From positions 1-64,000 of the forward strand of contig JANQGW010000009.1 of assembly GCA_028282905.1 (NCBI GenBank): a stretch of 64,000 nucleotides of DNA. The letters run 5' to 3'. The notes beneath the pieces are model-generated. The model was not told the origin of the DNA. It saw only the letters and a list, made by a program, of their open reading frames with translations, and made no database searches. Shown here piece after piece: positions 26,966 through 38,100 of this stretch. This DNA comes from Sedimentisphaerales bacterium. Lineage in GTDB: Bacteria > Planctomycetota > Phycisphaerae > Sedimentisphaerales > Anaerohalosphaeraceae. Every line of letters starts with the position of its first letter. Positions within the stretch are counted from its first letter, which is position 1. The position numbers and the translations under genes are program-made.

Positions 26966-28744
26966 ATGTTAGGACATGAACAAGCAAATCGCAGGTTAAG
27001 TTGGTTGTGGGGTGTTGTTTTGTTAGCGTTTTTGGCGTCACCACTGTATGCGTATGACCGTCAACGACGCCAGCGGCCAAGACGTGAGCGTCCGCGTCGC
27101 GACGCAGTCCGTACCGTTGAGCCGAAACTGTCGGAAGAAGGCCAGGCGGGCTTCCGGGATGTGGAAGCAGCGTTGAAAGAATTGCTGACCGTTGTGAATC
27201 AAAATCAGCAGCCCGACCAGATTTTGCTGGACAAAGCCGCGGGACTGCTGTCAGACAACAAGCGTTATTCATCGGATTATGCAGACAACCAGAAAGCCGC
27301 TTATATGCTGCTGCAGGCGTGGGTCAGCTATTATGACGAGGATTTGGCAACAGCCATGAACTGGTCAATGCGGGCGGCCAAGACCGATGAAACGCATCGT
27401 GATGCCTGGGTCAGTTCGGCGATTTTTTGCCTGCTGAATGACAAACGGCCGAAACTGCCTCGTCCCCCCAAACCAACACCGACCCGCAGCTCTCGCCGTG
27501 ACGAGGACTATGACAGAAGGCCAAGCATGGGCCGGCCGGACCAAAGCGCCTCGATGCAAAACGGGACGTTGAATTTTGAACTGACTGCCTTGCGGCAGGA
27601 AATATTCAGCGAACGCTATGAACAGATCGACTACAAGAAGCAGTGGGGCGATCAGATTGATTATGATCCCGCCACAGATACGCTGTGTGTGCTGTTCTGG
27701 CAGTCGGATGCCGATGCCGCCGGAGGTGCTGATCCCAATGATATGACTCCGGAAGAGCGGCGTGCGGCAAAAATGCGTGAAAAGCAGAAAACCCAGACTC
27801 CTGGACGCTCGCAGCACTCGCCGAAGCTGGAACTGAAAGCCCAGCAGAAATATTTCAAGCAGATTGCCGAAGCCTGTAAGGATGAGAAAACTTTAAAATT
27901 CATCGAGGTCAATACGGATGTGCCAAAGGTTGCCGAAAAAGTCCAGGAGCAGCGTCTGATTGACATGGCTGACGAAGAAGATATACCTTTGTTGTATGCG
28001 GCCGAAACCGACCTGAAGCCGACCGATTACGCTCAAATCAGCCAGCCCGGGCCGCTGATGCTGGTGGCGGCTCCCGGTGGTAAGATCAAATATGCCGGTC
28101 CCGCAGCCGATTTTGTGCCGGTGTTTATCCTCGCCGCCACAACCGGTATCGAGATTGACATGAAACCCGTGGCCCAACCGCACATGCCGGGAATGCACGG
28201 GATGCCGCATATGCCCGGAATGGAAGGCCGACCGGATCGCCCGTTTGTGGATCCGTTTCTGGAGATGGATCCAGGAATGCCCGGCCAGATGCCCCACCCT
28301 CGGGACAGACGGGATATGCGTCCCAATCCGATGCCGCGTCCGGGTTTTAGCCCTGATACGCCTCCGGGCAGGGTTCAGCCCAAGGTAGCCGATCCTAACT
28401 CTCCGCCGGCCGGTGCCGATCCTAATACGCCTGCCGTCGCGCAGCCGGCTCCCGCAGTGCCGGAAAAGAAAGCGCCGGCTCCGGCCTCTAAGCCCGCTGT
28501 CAAAAAGGAACTGACCGCTCAGGATCGTTATGACGCCGAGCGGTTATTATCGCTGGCCGAACTGCAGATCAATTCCAGCCGGAAAATTCGCGGCAAAAGC
28601 CCCAAGAAGGGGGTGGATGCCTGCAAGGAAATACTGGAAAAATATCCCGGCACCGAGTATGCCGACAAGGCCAGAGAACATCTACAGGACGTCCCAAAGC
28701 GACTTTGGGATAAGTACAAAATTGCTGAGCTGCTGGACCTTTAA
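26966..28744 (+). CDS. Secreted Pro/Met-rich protein, planctomycete type
   Basis: I do not recognise a function. ATG 26966 is chosen because AGGGAG lies seven bases upstream; an ATG at 26927 lacks one. A signal peptide ends near residue 30 (SPLYA), followed by an Arg-rich stretch. Residues 50-160 are helical with a TPR-like feel. A beta/alpha region around 290-390 resembles a thioredoxin-like fold without the catalytic Cys pair. Then come low-complexity stretches: Met-Pro-Gly-His repeats such as PHMPGMHGMPHMPGMEG and Pro/Ala-rich linkers. The C-terminus ends in a TPR-like helix pair (KEILEKYPGTEYADKAREHL). The gene precedes a thymidylate synthase-like gene by 23 bases. Confidence 0.68.
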   Translation: MLGHEQANRRLSWLWGVVLLAFLASPLYAYDRQRRQRPRRERPRRDAVRTVEPKLSEEGQAGFRDVEAALKELLTVVNQNQQPDQILLDKAAGLLSDNKRYSSDYADNQKAAYMLLQAWVSYYDEDLATAMNWSMRAAKTDETHRDAWVSSAIFCLLNDKRPKLPRPPKPTPTRSSRRDEDYDRRPSMGRPDQSASMQNGTLNFELTALRQEIFSERYEQIDYKKQWGDQIDYDPATDTLCVLFWQSDADAAGGADPNDMTPEERRAAKMREKQKTQTPGRSQHSPKLELKAQQKYFKQIAEACKDEKTLKFIEVNTDVPKVAEKVQEQRLIDMADEEDIPLLYAAETDLKPTDYAQISQPGPLMLVAAPGGKIKYAGPAADFVPVFILAATTGIEIDMKPVAQPHMPGMHGMPHMPGMEGRPDRPFVDPFLEMDPGMPGQMPHPRDRRDMRPNPMPRPGFSPDTPPGRVQPKVADPNSPPAGADPNTPAVAQPAPAVPEKKAPAPASKPAVKKELTAQDRYDAERLLSLAELQINSSRKIRGKSPKKGVDACKEILEKYPGTEYADKAREHLQDVPKRLWDKYKIAELLDL

Positions 28745-28767
28745 ATCACCATTTAGGGAGAAATGCG

Positions 28768-29655
28768 ATGACCGAGTTACTGACGAATGCGGATGTGCCG
28801 ACGATTAACGTGATAGCCGGATGCTTGCCGGAAGCATGGGAAAAGGCGGTCGTGGCGGTTTGGCGACAGGGTCTGGCGATCAAGACACAGTATGATAAGC
28901 CCGGTGACCCGCCCAGCAAGGACGCGACGGTGATGATTACGGTGGCCAATCCGTTTAATGAGCCGAGGATTCACAAGAATTTCCCCGGCGGTCCCGAAGA
29001 ACTGGAGGCTTATCGTCAGGAAGTGGTTGCCGGTATTCATGACCACTGGATCGACCCGGCCGCCGGTAAGTGGACCTATACCTATCACGAACGCATGTTC
29101 GCGTATTCGCCGGTTGAGGACTTGCGCGACCCGGACAGTCCCAAGCCGTTTATCCCGTTCGACCAGATTCAGTATATCATTGACTCACTGGCCGATTGTA
29201 CGCATACCCGGCGCAGCCAGGCGATTACCTGGATGCCGACATGCGACCCGAAGACCGACGACCCGCCGTGCCTGCAGCGCATCTGGTGCCGGCTCGTGGC
29301 CGACGGCGAGGGGTTCGTTCTGAATATGAACACCCACTGGCGCAGCCGCGATTTGTATAAGGCCTGGTTTATGAATGCCTATGCCCTGACGGATTTACAG
29401 AAAATCATTGCTGATAAGATTGCGGAAAAACTGGGCAAATCTGTAAAAGTTGGACGCTATGTCGATATCAGCGATTCGCTGCATATTTACGGCTCCTATT
29501 TTGAGGATGCCGAAGTGGAAATTACAAAAATGGAAAACACGTCCTTTACCGACCGTGCCTGGGAAACGTCGCATCCGGCCTTTGAGATGATGACCGAAGA
29601 GGCCCGCGAAAAGCTCGCGAAGGATCCCGACTGGTACGCGAAAGCCAAAGGGTAA
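28768..29655 (+). CDS. Thymidylate synthase-like protein
   Basis: The C-terminal half matches the thymidylate synthase/dCMP hydroxymethylase fold: the active-site segment DPPCLQRIWCRLVADGEGF corresponds to the PPCH-x-x-x-QF segment with the catalytic Cys, MNTHWRSRDLYKAWFMNAYA to the RS-x-D dUMP-phosphate and folate region, and DISDSLHIYG to the terminal D-x-HIY. The residue after the Cys is Leu instead of His, and the N-terminal half (residues 1-140) is not familiar. Length 295 residues is near that of ThyA. The layout resembles archaeal-type thymidylate synthase more than the common bacterial enzyme. The substrate, dUMP or another pyrimidine, is not settled. GGGAGAA precedes ATG 28768. Confidence 0.68.
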   Translation: MTELLTNADVPTINVIAGCLPEAWEKAVVAVWRQGLAIKTQYDKPGDPPSKDATVMITVANPFNEPRIHKNFPGGPEELEAYRQEVVAGIHDHWIDPAAGKWTYTYHERMFAYSPVEDLRDPDSPKPFIPFDQIQYIIDSLADCTHTRRSQAITWMPTCDPKTDDPPCLQRIWCRLVADGEGFVLNMNTHWRSRDLYKAWFMNAYALTDLQKIIADKIAEKLGKSVKVGRYVDISDSLHIYGSYFEDAEVEITKMENTSFTDRAWETSHPAFEMMTEEAREKLAKDPDWYAKAKG

Positions 29656-29689
29656 TTTGTTTACAATAGTAACAGAAAGATTGAGTTCT

Positions 29690-30907
29690 ATGAAAATTTC
29701 AAACATGCCGAAGATTTTGACAACACTGATTTGTTTATTGATCGTATTTGTTTCTGGCTGCTGTCGAACCGTATTTCGGTATAAAATGGCAAAATTGCCG
29801 GATGATGGGAAATCGCTGGCTTTTTATACGCCGCCGTCAGACGGCAGCAAATTGGCAAATACTGCCAACCGGGATATTCGCAATGTTATCTTATGTATTG
29901 GCGACGGCATGGGTTTTGAGCATGTGGCTTTGTCGCGTCATGCCGGGAATGCCCCGCAGCTTTGGATGGAAACGCTGCCGGTGACCGGTGAAATTGAAAC
30001 CGGCTCGGCGAATAAAAAAGTGACCGATTCGGCGGCGGCGGGTACCGCGATGGCCTGCGGGATCAAAACCAATAACGGCATGATCGGCATGACGCCGGAT
30101 GAAGTTCAATACCATTCCATTCTCGAACTGCTGGCACAAGACGGTTGGAAGACCGGCTTGGTTGCGACCTCGCAGATCACACACGCTACGCCGGCGTCGT
30201 TTTCTGCGCATATCACCAGCCGAAGCAATCAAAAAGGGATTGCTCCGCAGATGCTGGATAACCGGGTCGATGTGATGTTTGGCGGCGGACGAAAATACTG
30301 GCTGCCGAAAGGTGACGGCGGTATCCGCGATGATAAGCAGGATTTGCTCGCGCAGGCGCGTGAAGCGGGCTATCAGGTGATTGCTACACGCCAGGAGTTA
30401 TCGAAACTCAAAAAGACGCCGGCGATTGGCGCATTCGGCAAAGACGGTCTGACGACAGTGGCGCCTGAGCCGTCGATTGCAGAAATGAGCGGTAAGGCAA
30501 TCAGCCTCCTTAGCCGAAAGAGCAAACAGGGCTTCTTTCTGATGATCGAGGGCAGTCAGATCGACTGGGCGGCCCACGGCAATGATGCGGGCCGTGTGAT
30601 TCGCCAGACATTGCTGTTTGATATGGCGGTGCGAGAGGCGATTGAATTTGCCAAACGTGACGGGCATACACTGGTGATTGTGACCTCAGATCATGAAACC
30701 GGCGGCCTGACGGTCAAGCCGGATAAAAACGATGGCCTCAAGACCAAATGGTCCACCGGCGGACATACCGCTGACAATGTTCCGCTTTATGCCTTCGGTC
30801 CCGGCGCCGAGAAATTCTCCGGCCAAATGGACAACACCGATATCCCCAAACGTATCGCAAAACTGACCGGCATCAAACAATTTCCGGCCAAAAAAACAAT
30901 CCAATAG
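29690..30907 (+). CDS. Alkaline phosphatase, lipoprotein
   Basis: PhoA-type metallophosphatase that releases phosphate from organic esters outside the cell. ATG 29690 gives a lipoprotein signal with lipobox VSGC (Cys 24), so it is membrane-anchored rather than free. The catalytic Ser is about residue 114 in VTDSAAAGTAMACG. Metal sites: GDGMGFEH, EGSQIDWAAHGND, TSDHETGG and the C-terminal STGGHTADNVPL. Length 405 residues is normal. A strong terminator follows at 30935-30966. It may scavenge phosphate from the organic matter the exoproteins degrade; that is inference. Confidence 0.93.
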   Translation: MKISNMPKILTTLICLLIVFVSGCCRTVFRYKMAKLPDDGKSLAFYTPPSDGSKLANTANRDIRNVILCIGDGMGFEHVALSRHAGNAPQLWMETLPVTGEIETGSANKKVTDSAAAGTAMACGIKTNNGMIGMTPDEVQYHSILELLAQDGWKTGLVATSQITHATPASFSAHITSRSNQKGIAPQMLDNRVDVMFGGGRKYWLPKGDGGIRDDKQDLLAQAREAGYQVIATRQELSKLKKTPAIGAFGKDGLTTVAPEPSIAEMSGKAISLLSRKSKQGFFLMIEGSQIDWAAHGNDAGRVIRQTLLFDMAVREAIEFAKRDGHTLVIVTSDHETGGLTVKPDKNDGLKTKWSTGGHTADNVPLYAFGPGAEKFSGQMDNTDIPKRIAKLTGIKQFPAKKTIQ

Positions 30908-31332
30908 ACATTTTTCACAACAATTAAATATACGGGCATCGGTGATTTGAATCTATCGCCGATGCCTGTTGTTTTCTCATTCTCACAATCCCTTTCGATT
31001 TAAGCGAATCATATTATTCTTGAAATCGGAGTTGTAGGTATTGTTTTCTTAGATTTACTTGGTATGTCTAAGTTATTGTGAAATATCATCTTATTAAGAT
31101 GTTGTTGGAGGTCTAAGAACACTTGAAATCTCGTGTTTGGGGTGATTTGCATTGAATATAGATTAAAAGCGGTTAAATAGTTAGATTTATATTGATTTCT
31201 CAGCTTGTACGTCCTATAATCGTTCGCATTGGAGCGGGGTTCTGTTTGGAGGTTCCCCCGAAGGAAATTGTTATGTTACCATTGCAAGTCGGCCGCATCT
31301 TATGCAATGGTCAACTTTGAGGAGAGGTTGCT
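30908..31332. other. Region between phosphatase and first exoprotein gene
   Basis: 425 bases. The first part holds the terminator of the phosphatase gene. The middle is AT-rich with no coding frame and likely includes the promoter for the exoprotein cluster. Just before the start codon lies an inverted repeat ccattgca (31279-31286) with tgcaatgg (31303-31310), which could hide or expose the ribosome-binding site GAGGAGAGG. Confidence 0.6.
30935..30966 (+). terminator. Terminator after alkaline phosphatase
   Basis: ggcatcggtgat (30935-30946) pairs with atcgccgatgcc (30955-30966), twelve pairs including one G-U, and is followed by tgttgttttctc. Confidence 0.85.
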
Positions 31333-34300
31333 ATGAAGGTACATTGGTTCACCCTTTTACTGATACACTCATTTCTTGTTTCCTGTCTGTTTGCCTTTGA
31401 AGGAGGTGGTACGGAAGAATTCCCCTATTTAATTTCGACACCGGAGGATTTACATACCATTGCTGCTGACAACTCACTTTGGACCAGTTGCTTCGAAATG
31501 ACTGGTGACATTGATCTGGCAGGAACTCCAATTGCATGCATCGAAAGATTTAGAGGGGTTTTTGATGGAGGTGGATATGCGATATATAACTATGAGCCGA
31601 TTGATCCTTGTTCAGAGACTTACATGGGGTTCTTTGGGGTACTGAAATCTTCTGCCGTCGTGAAAAACCTAACCTTCGTAAACCCTCGCATTGACTGTAC
31701 GATCCCTGCCGTTCCGCGTTATGTCGGCTTACTCGCAGGAAGGGTTGAAAGCGGAAGCATTCTTAATTGTCATATTCGAGGCGGATATGTTAAGCATCAG
31801 TATACCTGGCCAACAAGCTCATACGGAGACACTGTGGGAAGTGTCGCTGGAGAAATTTATCCAGACATGTCTATTCATGATTGTTCTGTAAAAGATACGA
31901 CTGTTATTGGCTCAGAAGCGGGTGGGATTGCAGGAACAAATCTTGGTACTATTCAAGGTTGCAGGGTTGAAAGAATTATCGTTGATGGTTCCATATATGC
32001 TGGAGGTGTCTGTGGTAACAATCAGGGCACAATTTTCAGATGTATTGCCCAAGGTGATATTACCGCGAAGGCTTATGCTGGTGGTTTGGCTGGAATTAAT
32101 AATGGTTATCCCCCATTTCTTAGCTTACCCATCCGCATAATAAATGAAAGCTGGGCAAACTGTAATGTGTATTCCAATGATAATAGCGGTGGATTGGTCG
32201 GGACAGTGGGGAATGTCAGCTCTGTCATTAACTGTTACTCAATGGGGATGATTGACGGTACGCTCCATAAAGCAGGTTTGATATCCTGTGTTAAGAATGG
32301 CGCTGGTGCAGACCCTCAAATTGAAAATTGTTTCTCAATCGCAAAACTTGTTGGGAGTACGCAGGGAGGGCTTATTAGTCATGTTCACACCGATGGCGGT
32401 CCGGTTACCGTTAGCAATTCATATTGGGATGTAAATGTCAGTGGCGCTTCCTCTAGTGCAAGGGGGACAGGGGAAACGACTCCAGAGATGCAACTGCAAA
32501 GTACGTTTGCCAGTTGGAACTTTGAGAATGTATGGTATATGGGGGCTTATCCACTATTCCAATGGGAGTTGAATCCCTTGCAGGTTCAGATTGATGCAGC
32601 GGTTGATGGCGATGTGATCGTTGTTGAGCCGGGAATCTATGAAGGACCGCTGTTTTTTAAGGGCAAGAATATCACATTGACTTCAACCGATCCGACCGAC
32701 TCGGCGGTTGTTGCTGCGACAGTCCTTCAAGGCAGAGGTAATAGCTCCGTGGTTACTTTCGCCGGTACCGAAAATGATACCTGTGCCCTGGCTGGTTTTA
32801 CAATTACCGGCGGTTCCTCACTGCGTGGCGGCGGGATTTGTGCCAATAGCGCACAGGCCGGGATTTCTCACTGTGTTATACAGAATAATACGGCGACTTA
32901 TGGCGGTGGAATAGCGGATTGTCTGGGAAAGATCGAAAAATGTGTTATTTCAAGTAATTCGGGCATTTCCAACGGCGGTGGTTTGGTCAAATGTGCGGGG
33001 CTGATATCAAATTGTTTGATCGTTAATAACACCGCGGTGTCCGGCGCCGGCTTGAATAATTGTGACGGTGTTATTGTCAATTGTACGATTGCTGATAATA
33101 CCGCGACAAGCAACGGCGGCGGCCTAAGACGCTGCGATGGTGCGGTTTCAAATAGCGTCATCTGGTCAAACAGCCCTGATGATCAATTTGAATGTACGAA
33201 TCTGACTTATTGCTGTTATAAAGGCGCTGTTGGGGGAGGGAATCTTAATGGTGATCCATTGTTTGTCGATCCGACGGCCGGAGATTATCGTCTGCAACAG
33301 GAATCCCCCTGTATCGATACCGGTGATCCAGCTTCAGATTACAGCAATGAACCCATGCCCAATGGCGAATGCATTAACATGGGGTTTTATGGAAATACTC
33401 CTGAAGCGGCAATAAAGCTGCTTGTACCCCAGGAAAAAATCCTTGCCGCAGACGGAAAACAATATGACCGTTTTGGAGAATCAATCGCATTTGATGGCGA
33501 TGTAGCAATCATCGGAGCTGAATACGGTGACGGTCTTGATGGAAACACAGGTTCAGCGTATATCTTCAGATACGATGGGATCACTTGGGTACAGGAGGCT
33601 GAGTTAATGGCTGCTGACGGAACAGGGTATGAGCGATTCGGCCATTCCGTATCCATTAGCAACGATGTTGCCATTGTAGGTGCTTTTGAAGATGATGATC
33701 GTGGTCAGGTTTCTGGTTCGGCATATATCTTCCGATATAACGGTACGATCTGGACCCAGGAAATCAAGCTGATTGCGACTGATACCGTTGCCTGGGATCA
33801 GTTTGGAAAAGCTGTTGCGATTGATGGCAATGTCGCGATTGTTGGAGCTCCAGGCAACAATAGCAATGGACATTATGCGGGCGCTGTATATATATTTCGA
33901 TTTCATGGTTCGTCCTGGGTGCAACAGACAAAGCTATTCCCCCCACCCAGCGCTCACTATTCTCATCTGGGAATATCAGTTGCGATTGATGGAAATTATA
34001 TGATTGCGGGAGGATATTACGAAAATAATAACCTTGGTGCCGCTTATATTTACCATTACGATGGTGCCACATGGATCCAACAGGCCCATCTGTCTGCAGG
34101 TGGCAGTGATTCTCCATTCTATTTTGGAGGTTCAGTTTCCATTAGCAAAGATTCTGTAATTGTAGGCGCGACTAATGATAATGGTGAGAACAGTAGCCCT
34201 GGCTTTGCTTATATTTTTAAACGTATTGGTTCATCCTGGATTCAGCAAGCCAGACTATCACCAGCAGATGGAATGGGCAAAGATCATTTTGGCCATTCTG

Positions 34301-35052
34301 TTTCAATAGCTGATGACGTCGTGATTGTCGGATCAGAGGGTGATGACGACTTTGGGGAGCAATCGGGTTCTGCGTACATCTTCCGATATGACGGCTCTTC
34401 GTGGACCCAACGGGCTAAACTGTCAGCCAATGATGCCGAATCGAGTAATTATTTTGGTTGGTCTGTGGATATTAACAAAGGCAGATTTATGGTTGGCGCA
34501 TATGGTGATGAGAATTACGCCGGCTCGGTATATCTTTTTGGTGAGCGGGCACCGGAATATCTTACTGTTTGCGGATTAGAGACGATTTCCAAGCAAGAGG
34601 TCAACCCGAATGTGTTTGAATATATATATCAATTGGCAGTAACCAATTCACACGTAGAGCCGGTTTCTGATGTCACAGTCACATTGCTGTCAGACTGTGA
34701 CAATATGACAATTGTTGACGGCGAAGTTTTGATTGACCAGATTGCTGTTGGACAAACAATTGTTGCCAGTGATACCATCACAGTACAGGTGGACCGCGCT
34801 GACGGCCCTGCCGCGGCCGAGTGGCTTATTGGACATGGCGACCTGACAACTCAGGCCACTCAACCTGTAACACTTGGCCTGCTGGCCGACATTATTGCCG
34901 ATGGTATTGTAGATGAGCAAGACTTGCTGCGGCTGATACAAAGCTGGATGACAGCCGATTCGATTGCTGATGTTGTCTCGGCACCGGGTGAACCGGTCGA
35001 TTTTGTGAATATGAACGACTTCCGAGTCTTATCGGAGGAATGGAAGAAATAG
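31333..35052 (+). CDS. Large exoprotein A: GLUG-like, beta-helix, seven FG-GAP repeats, dockerin-like tail
   Basis: Secreted mosaic protein of 1239 residues. Signal peptide about 1-22 (GAGGAGAGG precedes ATG 31333). Residues 25-410 form GLUG-like repeats (GGLAGINNG-type units). Residues 414-695 are a parallel beta-helix with stacked rungs such as NGGGLVKCAGLISNCLIVNN, with regularly spaced Cys and Asn ladders. Residues 700-1070 hold exactly seven FG-GAP-like repeats (each with a FG-x-SV-x-I-x2-D-x-IVGA core), as in a seven-bladed propeller. After a beta-sandwich-like linker, residues 1184-1239 contain two Asp-rich helix loops (DGIVDEQDLLRLIQSWM and VNMNDFRVLSEEW) of dockerin type. It probably binds a polysaccharide or surface polymer and attaches to a cohesin-like partner; no cohesin is in the window. 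Confidence 0.8.
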   Translation: MKVHWFTLLLIHSFLVSCLFAFEGGGTEEFPYLISTPEDLHTIAADNSLWTSCFEMTGDIDLAGTPIACIERFRGVFDGGGYAIYNYEPIDPCSETYMGFFGVLKSSAVVKNLTFVNPRIDCTIPAVPRYVGLLAGRVESGSILNCHIRGGYVKHQYTWPTSSYGDTVGSVAGEIYPDMSIHDCSVKDTTVIGSEAGGIAGTNLGTIQGCRVERIIVDGSIYAGGVCGNNQGTIFRCIAQGDITAKAYAGGLAGINNGYPPFLSLPIRIINESWANCNVYSNDNSGGLVGTVGNVSSVINCYSMGMIDGTLHKAGLISCVKNGAGADPQIENCFSIAKLVGSTQGGLISHVHTDGGPVTVSNSYWDVNVSGASSSARGTGETTPEMQLQSTFASWNFENVWYMGAYPLFQWELNPLQVQIDAAVDGDVIVVEPGIYEGPLFFKGKNITLTSTDPTDSAVVAATVLQGRGNSSVVTFAGTENDTCALAGFTITGGSSLRGGGICANSAQAGISHCVIQNNTATYGGGIADCLGKIEKCVISSNSGISNGGGLVKCAGLISNCLIVNNTAVSGAGLNNCDGVIVNCTIADNTATSNGGGLRRCDGAVSNSVIWSNSPDDQFECTNLTYCCYKGAVGGGNLNGDPLFVDPTAGDYRLQQESPCIDTGDPASDYSNEPMPNGECINMGFYGNTPEAAIKLLVPQEKILAADGKQYDRFGESIAFDGDVAIIGAEYGDGLDGNTGSAYIFRYDGITWVQEAELMAADGTGYERFGHSVSISNDVAIVGAFEDDDRGQVSGSAYIFRYNGTIWTQEIKLIATDTVAWDQFGKAVAIDGNVAIVGAPGNNSNGHYAGAVYIFRFHGSSWVQQTKLFPPPSAHYSHLGISVAIDGNYMIAGGYYENNNLGAAYIYHYDGATWIQQAHLSAGGSDSPFYFGGSVSISKDSVIVGATNDNGENSSPGFAYIFKRIGSSWIQQARLSPADGMGKDHFGHSVSIADDVVIVGSEGDDDFGEQSGSAYIFRYDGSSWTQRAKLSANDAESSNYFGWSVDINKGRFMVGAYGDENYAGSVYLFGERAPEYLTVCGLETISKQEVNPNVFEYIYQLAVTNSHVEPVSDVTVTLLSDCDNMTIVDGEVLIDQIAVGQTIVASDTITVQVDRADGPAAAEWLIGHGDLTTQATQPVTLGLLADIIADGIVDEQDLLRLIQSWMTADSIADVVSAPGEPVDFVNMNDFRVLSEEWKK

Positions 35053-35141
35053 TACAATCGTCGCATCATGGGTTCCAACGCGACTGATTGTTTCAGTGTT
35101 GATGGCAACGTAAATGAGGATAGTAAAACAGGAGAGGGAAG

Positions 35142-38100
35142 ATGAAAAGGTTATTTCTGGCATTAATCGTTGCGTTTATCTGTGTAGAGTTTGCCTCTGC
35201 TGACATATTCGGCACAGGAGAAAATCAAATTGAAATTGATTTCATAACAATTTCAGGAGACACAAATCCCTCTGGTGATTACGGAATTGTTCCCAATGAT
35301 TATCGCATCGCTGTATATGAAATTACGAATGAACAATGGAATAAATTTTCCACAAGCTTAGGGATGCCGGTGACAGGCACTCCACTGTATGCTTATAATG
35401 CGGATCCTCATTTTACAGAATTAGGCGTTCCTACTAATAATGTCAGTTGGTTTGAGGCTGCTCAGTTTGTTAACTGGCTCAATACCAGTAATGGTCAACA
35501 GCCTGCGTATAAGTTTATTGGCACACAGGGAACAGAAAACTATTCATTTACTGCCTGGCAACCTGGTGATAGTGGTTATGATGCAAGTAATCCATATCGC
35601 AATAGCAATTCCGCGTATTTTCTGCCAAATGAGGATGAATGGGTCAAAGCAGCATACTGGAATGGCAGCACCCTTCAAGAATATGCAATTAAGCCGGGAG
35701 AGGAACTTCACCATGGAGACGGTGTCAGTGGGACCGGTTGGAATTATTCAGATGACACCTCGTCTTCTTCTGGCCCCTGGGATATTGGCAGCGGTTCAGA
35801 AGAACTCAATGGCACTTATGACATGATGGGAAATGTTGTAGAGTGGCTGGAAGACCCCTATGTTATAGGCGACTACACATATGATGCCGGGCGCAGTGTC
35901 CGTGGCGGATCGTACTATGGAGACAGTCATCACTTCAGATCTTTTGTCCGCCAACCCGGCAATCCAAGTTTTGGAAGTATCAATATGGGGTTCCGGATTG
36001 CGTCGATAGCAGCCCCAAACCCCCTTCAGGCAAAGATTGATGCCGCATCGGATGGTGATGTCATTGTAGTTGAGCCGGGAACTTATCAGTGCAGACTTTT
36101 CTTACGGGGTAAAAACATCACATTAACTTCAACCGATCCAACCGATTCAGAGGTGGTTGCTTCAACCATTCTCCATGGTAACGGAAACGGTCCAGTCATT
36201 ACCTTTGACGGCAGTGAGAGTGATTCCTGTGTTCTGATCGGCTTTACCATCACCGGTGGTGCTTCATTGCGGGGCGGCGGGATTTTCGGCAATAGTACTC
36301 AGGCCGGAATTTCTCACTGCGTTATCCAAGATAACAAGGCGTCCTCTGGCGGCGGAATCGCGGATTTCCTGGGAAATATCGAAAAATGTGTCGTAACAGG
36401 CAATTCGGCGACTTCGAACGGTGGTGGTCTGGTCAAGTGTGCGGGGACGATATCGAATTGTTTGATCGTCAATAATACGGCGGCAACCGGTGCGGGTCTG
36501 AACAATTGTGACGGGGAGATTATCAACTGTACGATCGCTGATAATATCGCAGCCAGCATCGGAGGCGGTTTAAGACGCTGTGACGGTGTCATTACGAATT
36601 GTATCATTCGCGGGAACACGGTTGATAATCTCGTTGAGTGTTCACAGCCGATTTACTGTTGTTACCCGGGTGCTTCAGGAACAGGCAATATTGATACGGG
36701 GCCACGGTTTGTTGACCGGCACAACGGGGATTATCATTTGCAAACCACATCACAGTGCATTGATGCGGGCGACCCGGCTTCAGACTACAGCAATGAACCG
36801 GAGCCTAATGGTGGACGTATCAACCTGGGTGCTTTCGGCAATACCTCTGAAGCTGCCAGGACTCTGACGATTGAGCAGAGTAAACTGATTGTCAAGGCGG
36901 ATATATCTGTTGAGGATTACGTTAGTTCAGGGGAAATTGGCGGTCCTTTTAATCCTTCCACCAAAACATATACTTTAACGAATAATGGCGATGTCCCTCT
37001 CCCGTGGACAGCAGACGCCACACAGCCGTGGTTGAATGTTAATCCTACTCAAGGCACTCTTGAAGCAGGGGAAGCGGAGACAGTAACAGTGGCTCTCAAC
37101 GCTCAGGCATCTGATTTGACGCGTGGTATTTATAATGACACATTAGTTGTTAAGGATCTGACCTATGGAGTAGAATATTCTATTGAACAGACACGTTCAG
37201 TGCGGCTGGATGTGTTGGTTCCACAAATTAAGATAGCGGCTTCGGATGGAGGTTTTCAGGACTTGTTTGGCTCTTCAATTGCTATTGACGGGGATGTGGC
37301 GATTATAGGGGCGCCTTACGAAGATGATGGCGGGAAAAATAATGGTTCAGTGTATATTTTGCGTTATGATGGAATATTATGGATTGAAGAGGCTAAATTG
37401 ACGCCTGCCAATTCATACCGGGATAACTATTGCGGCTCATCTGTCTCCATTAGCGGTGATTATGCGATTATAGGGGCAAGGAATAAGGCATATATCTTCC
37501 ATTATGATGGAACACTTTGGACACAGCAAGCCATGCTAACGGGCGGAGATGGTTTTGGGTCATCTGTTTCCATCGATGGTGACAGGGCAATTGTGGGGGC
37601 GTCTGGAGAGAATAGCCCTAATTGGGATGATTCTGGTGCCGTATATTTCTTCCATTTTAACGGTACGGAGTGGGTACAAGAAGCCAAATTATATGCTGCT
37701 GATGATTACCGCTATGATCATTTTGGCTGTTCCGTTTCTATTGACGGGAATGTTGCTTTGGTAGGGGCGTATCAGAATGATGATAAAGGAGACAACTCCG
37801 GCTCAGCGTATATCTTCAGCTATGATGGCGTCTCCTGGAGCCAACAAACTAAATTGACGTCTATGGATGCTGCTGAAGGAGACATGTTTGGTTATTCTGT
37901 TTCGATTAGTGGCGAATCTTTGATTGTGGGGGCGTATAATGATGATGATCAGGGAAGCAATTCTGGATCGGCTTATATTTTTCATTATGACGGCTCATCT
38001 TGGGTTCAACAGGCCAAGTTGACAGCTTCGGATGGTGTTGCTAATAATGAGTTTGGAAGTTCCGTTGCGATCGATGGCAATGATGCCATTGTGGGTGCGT

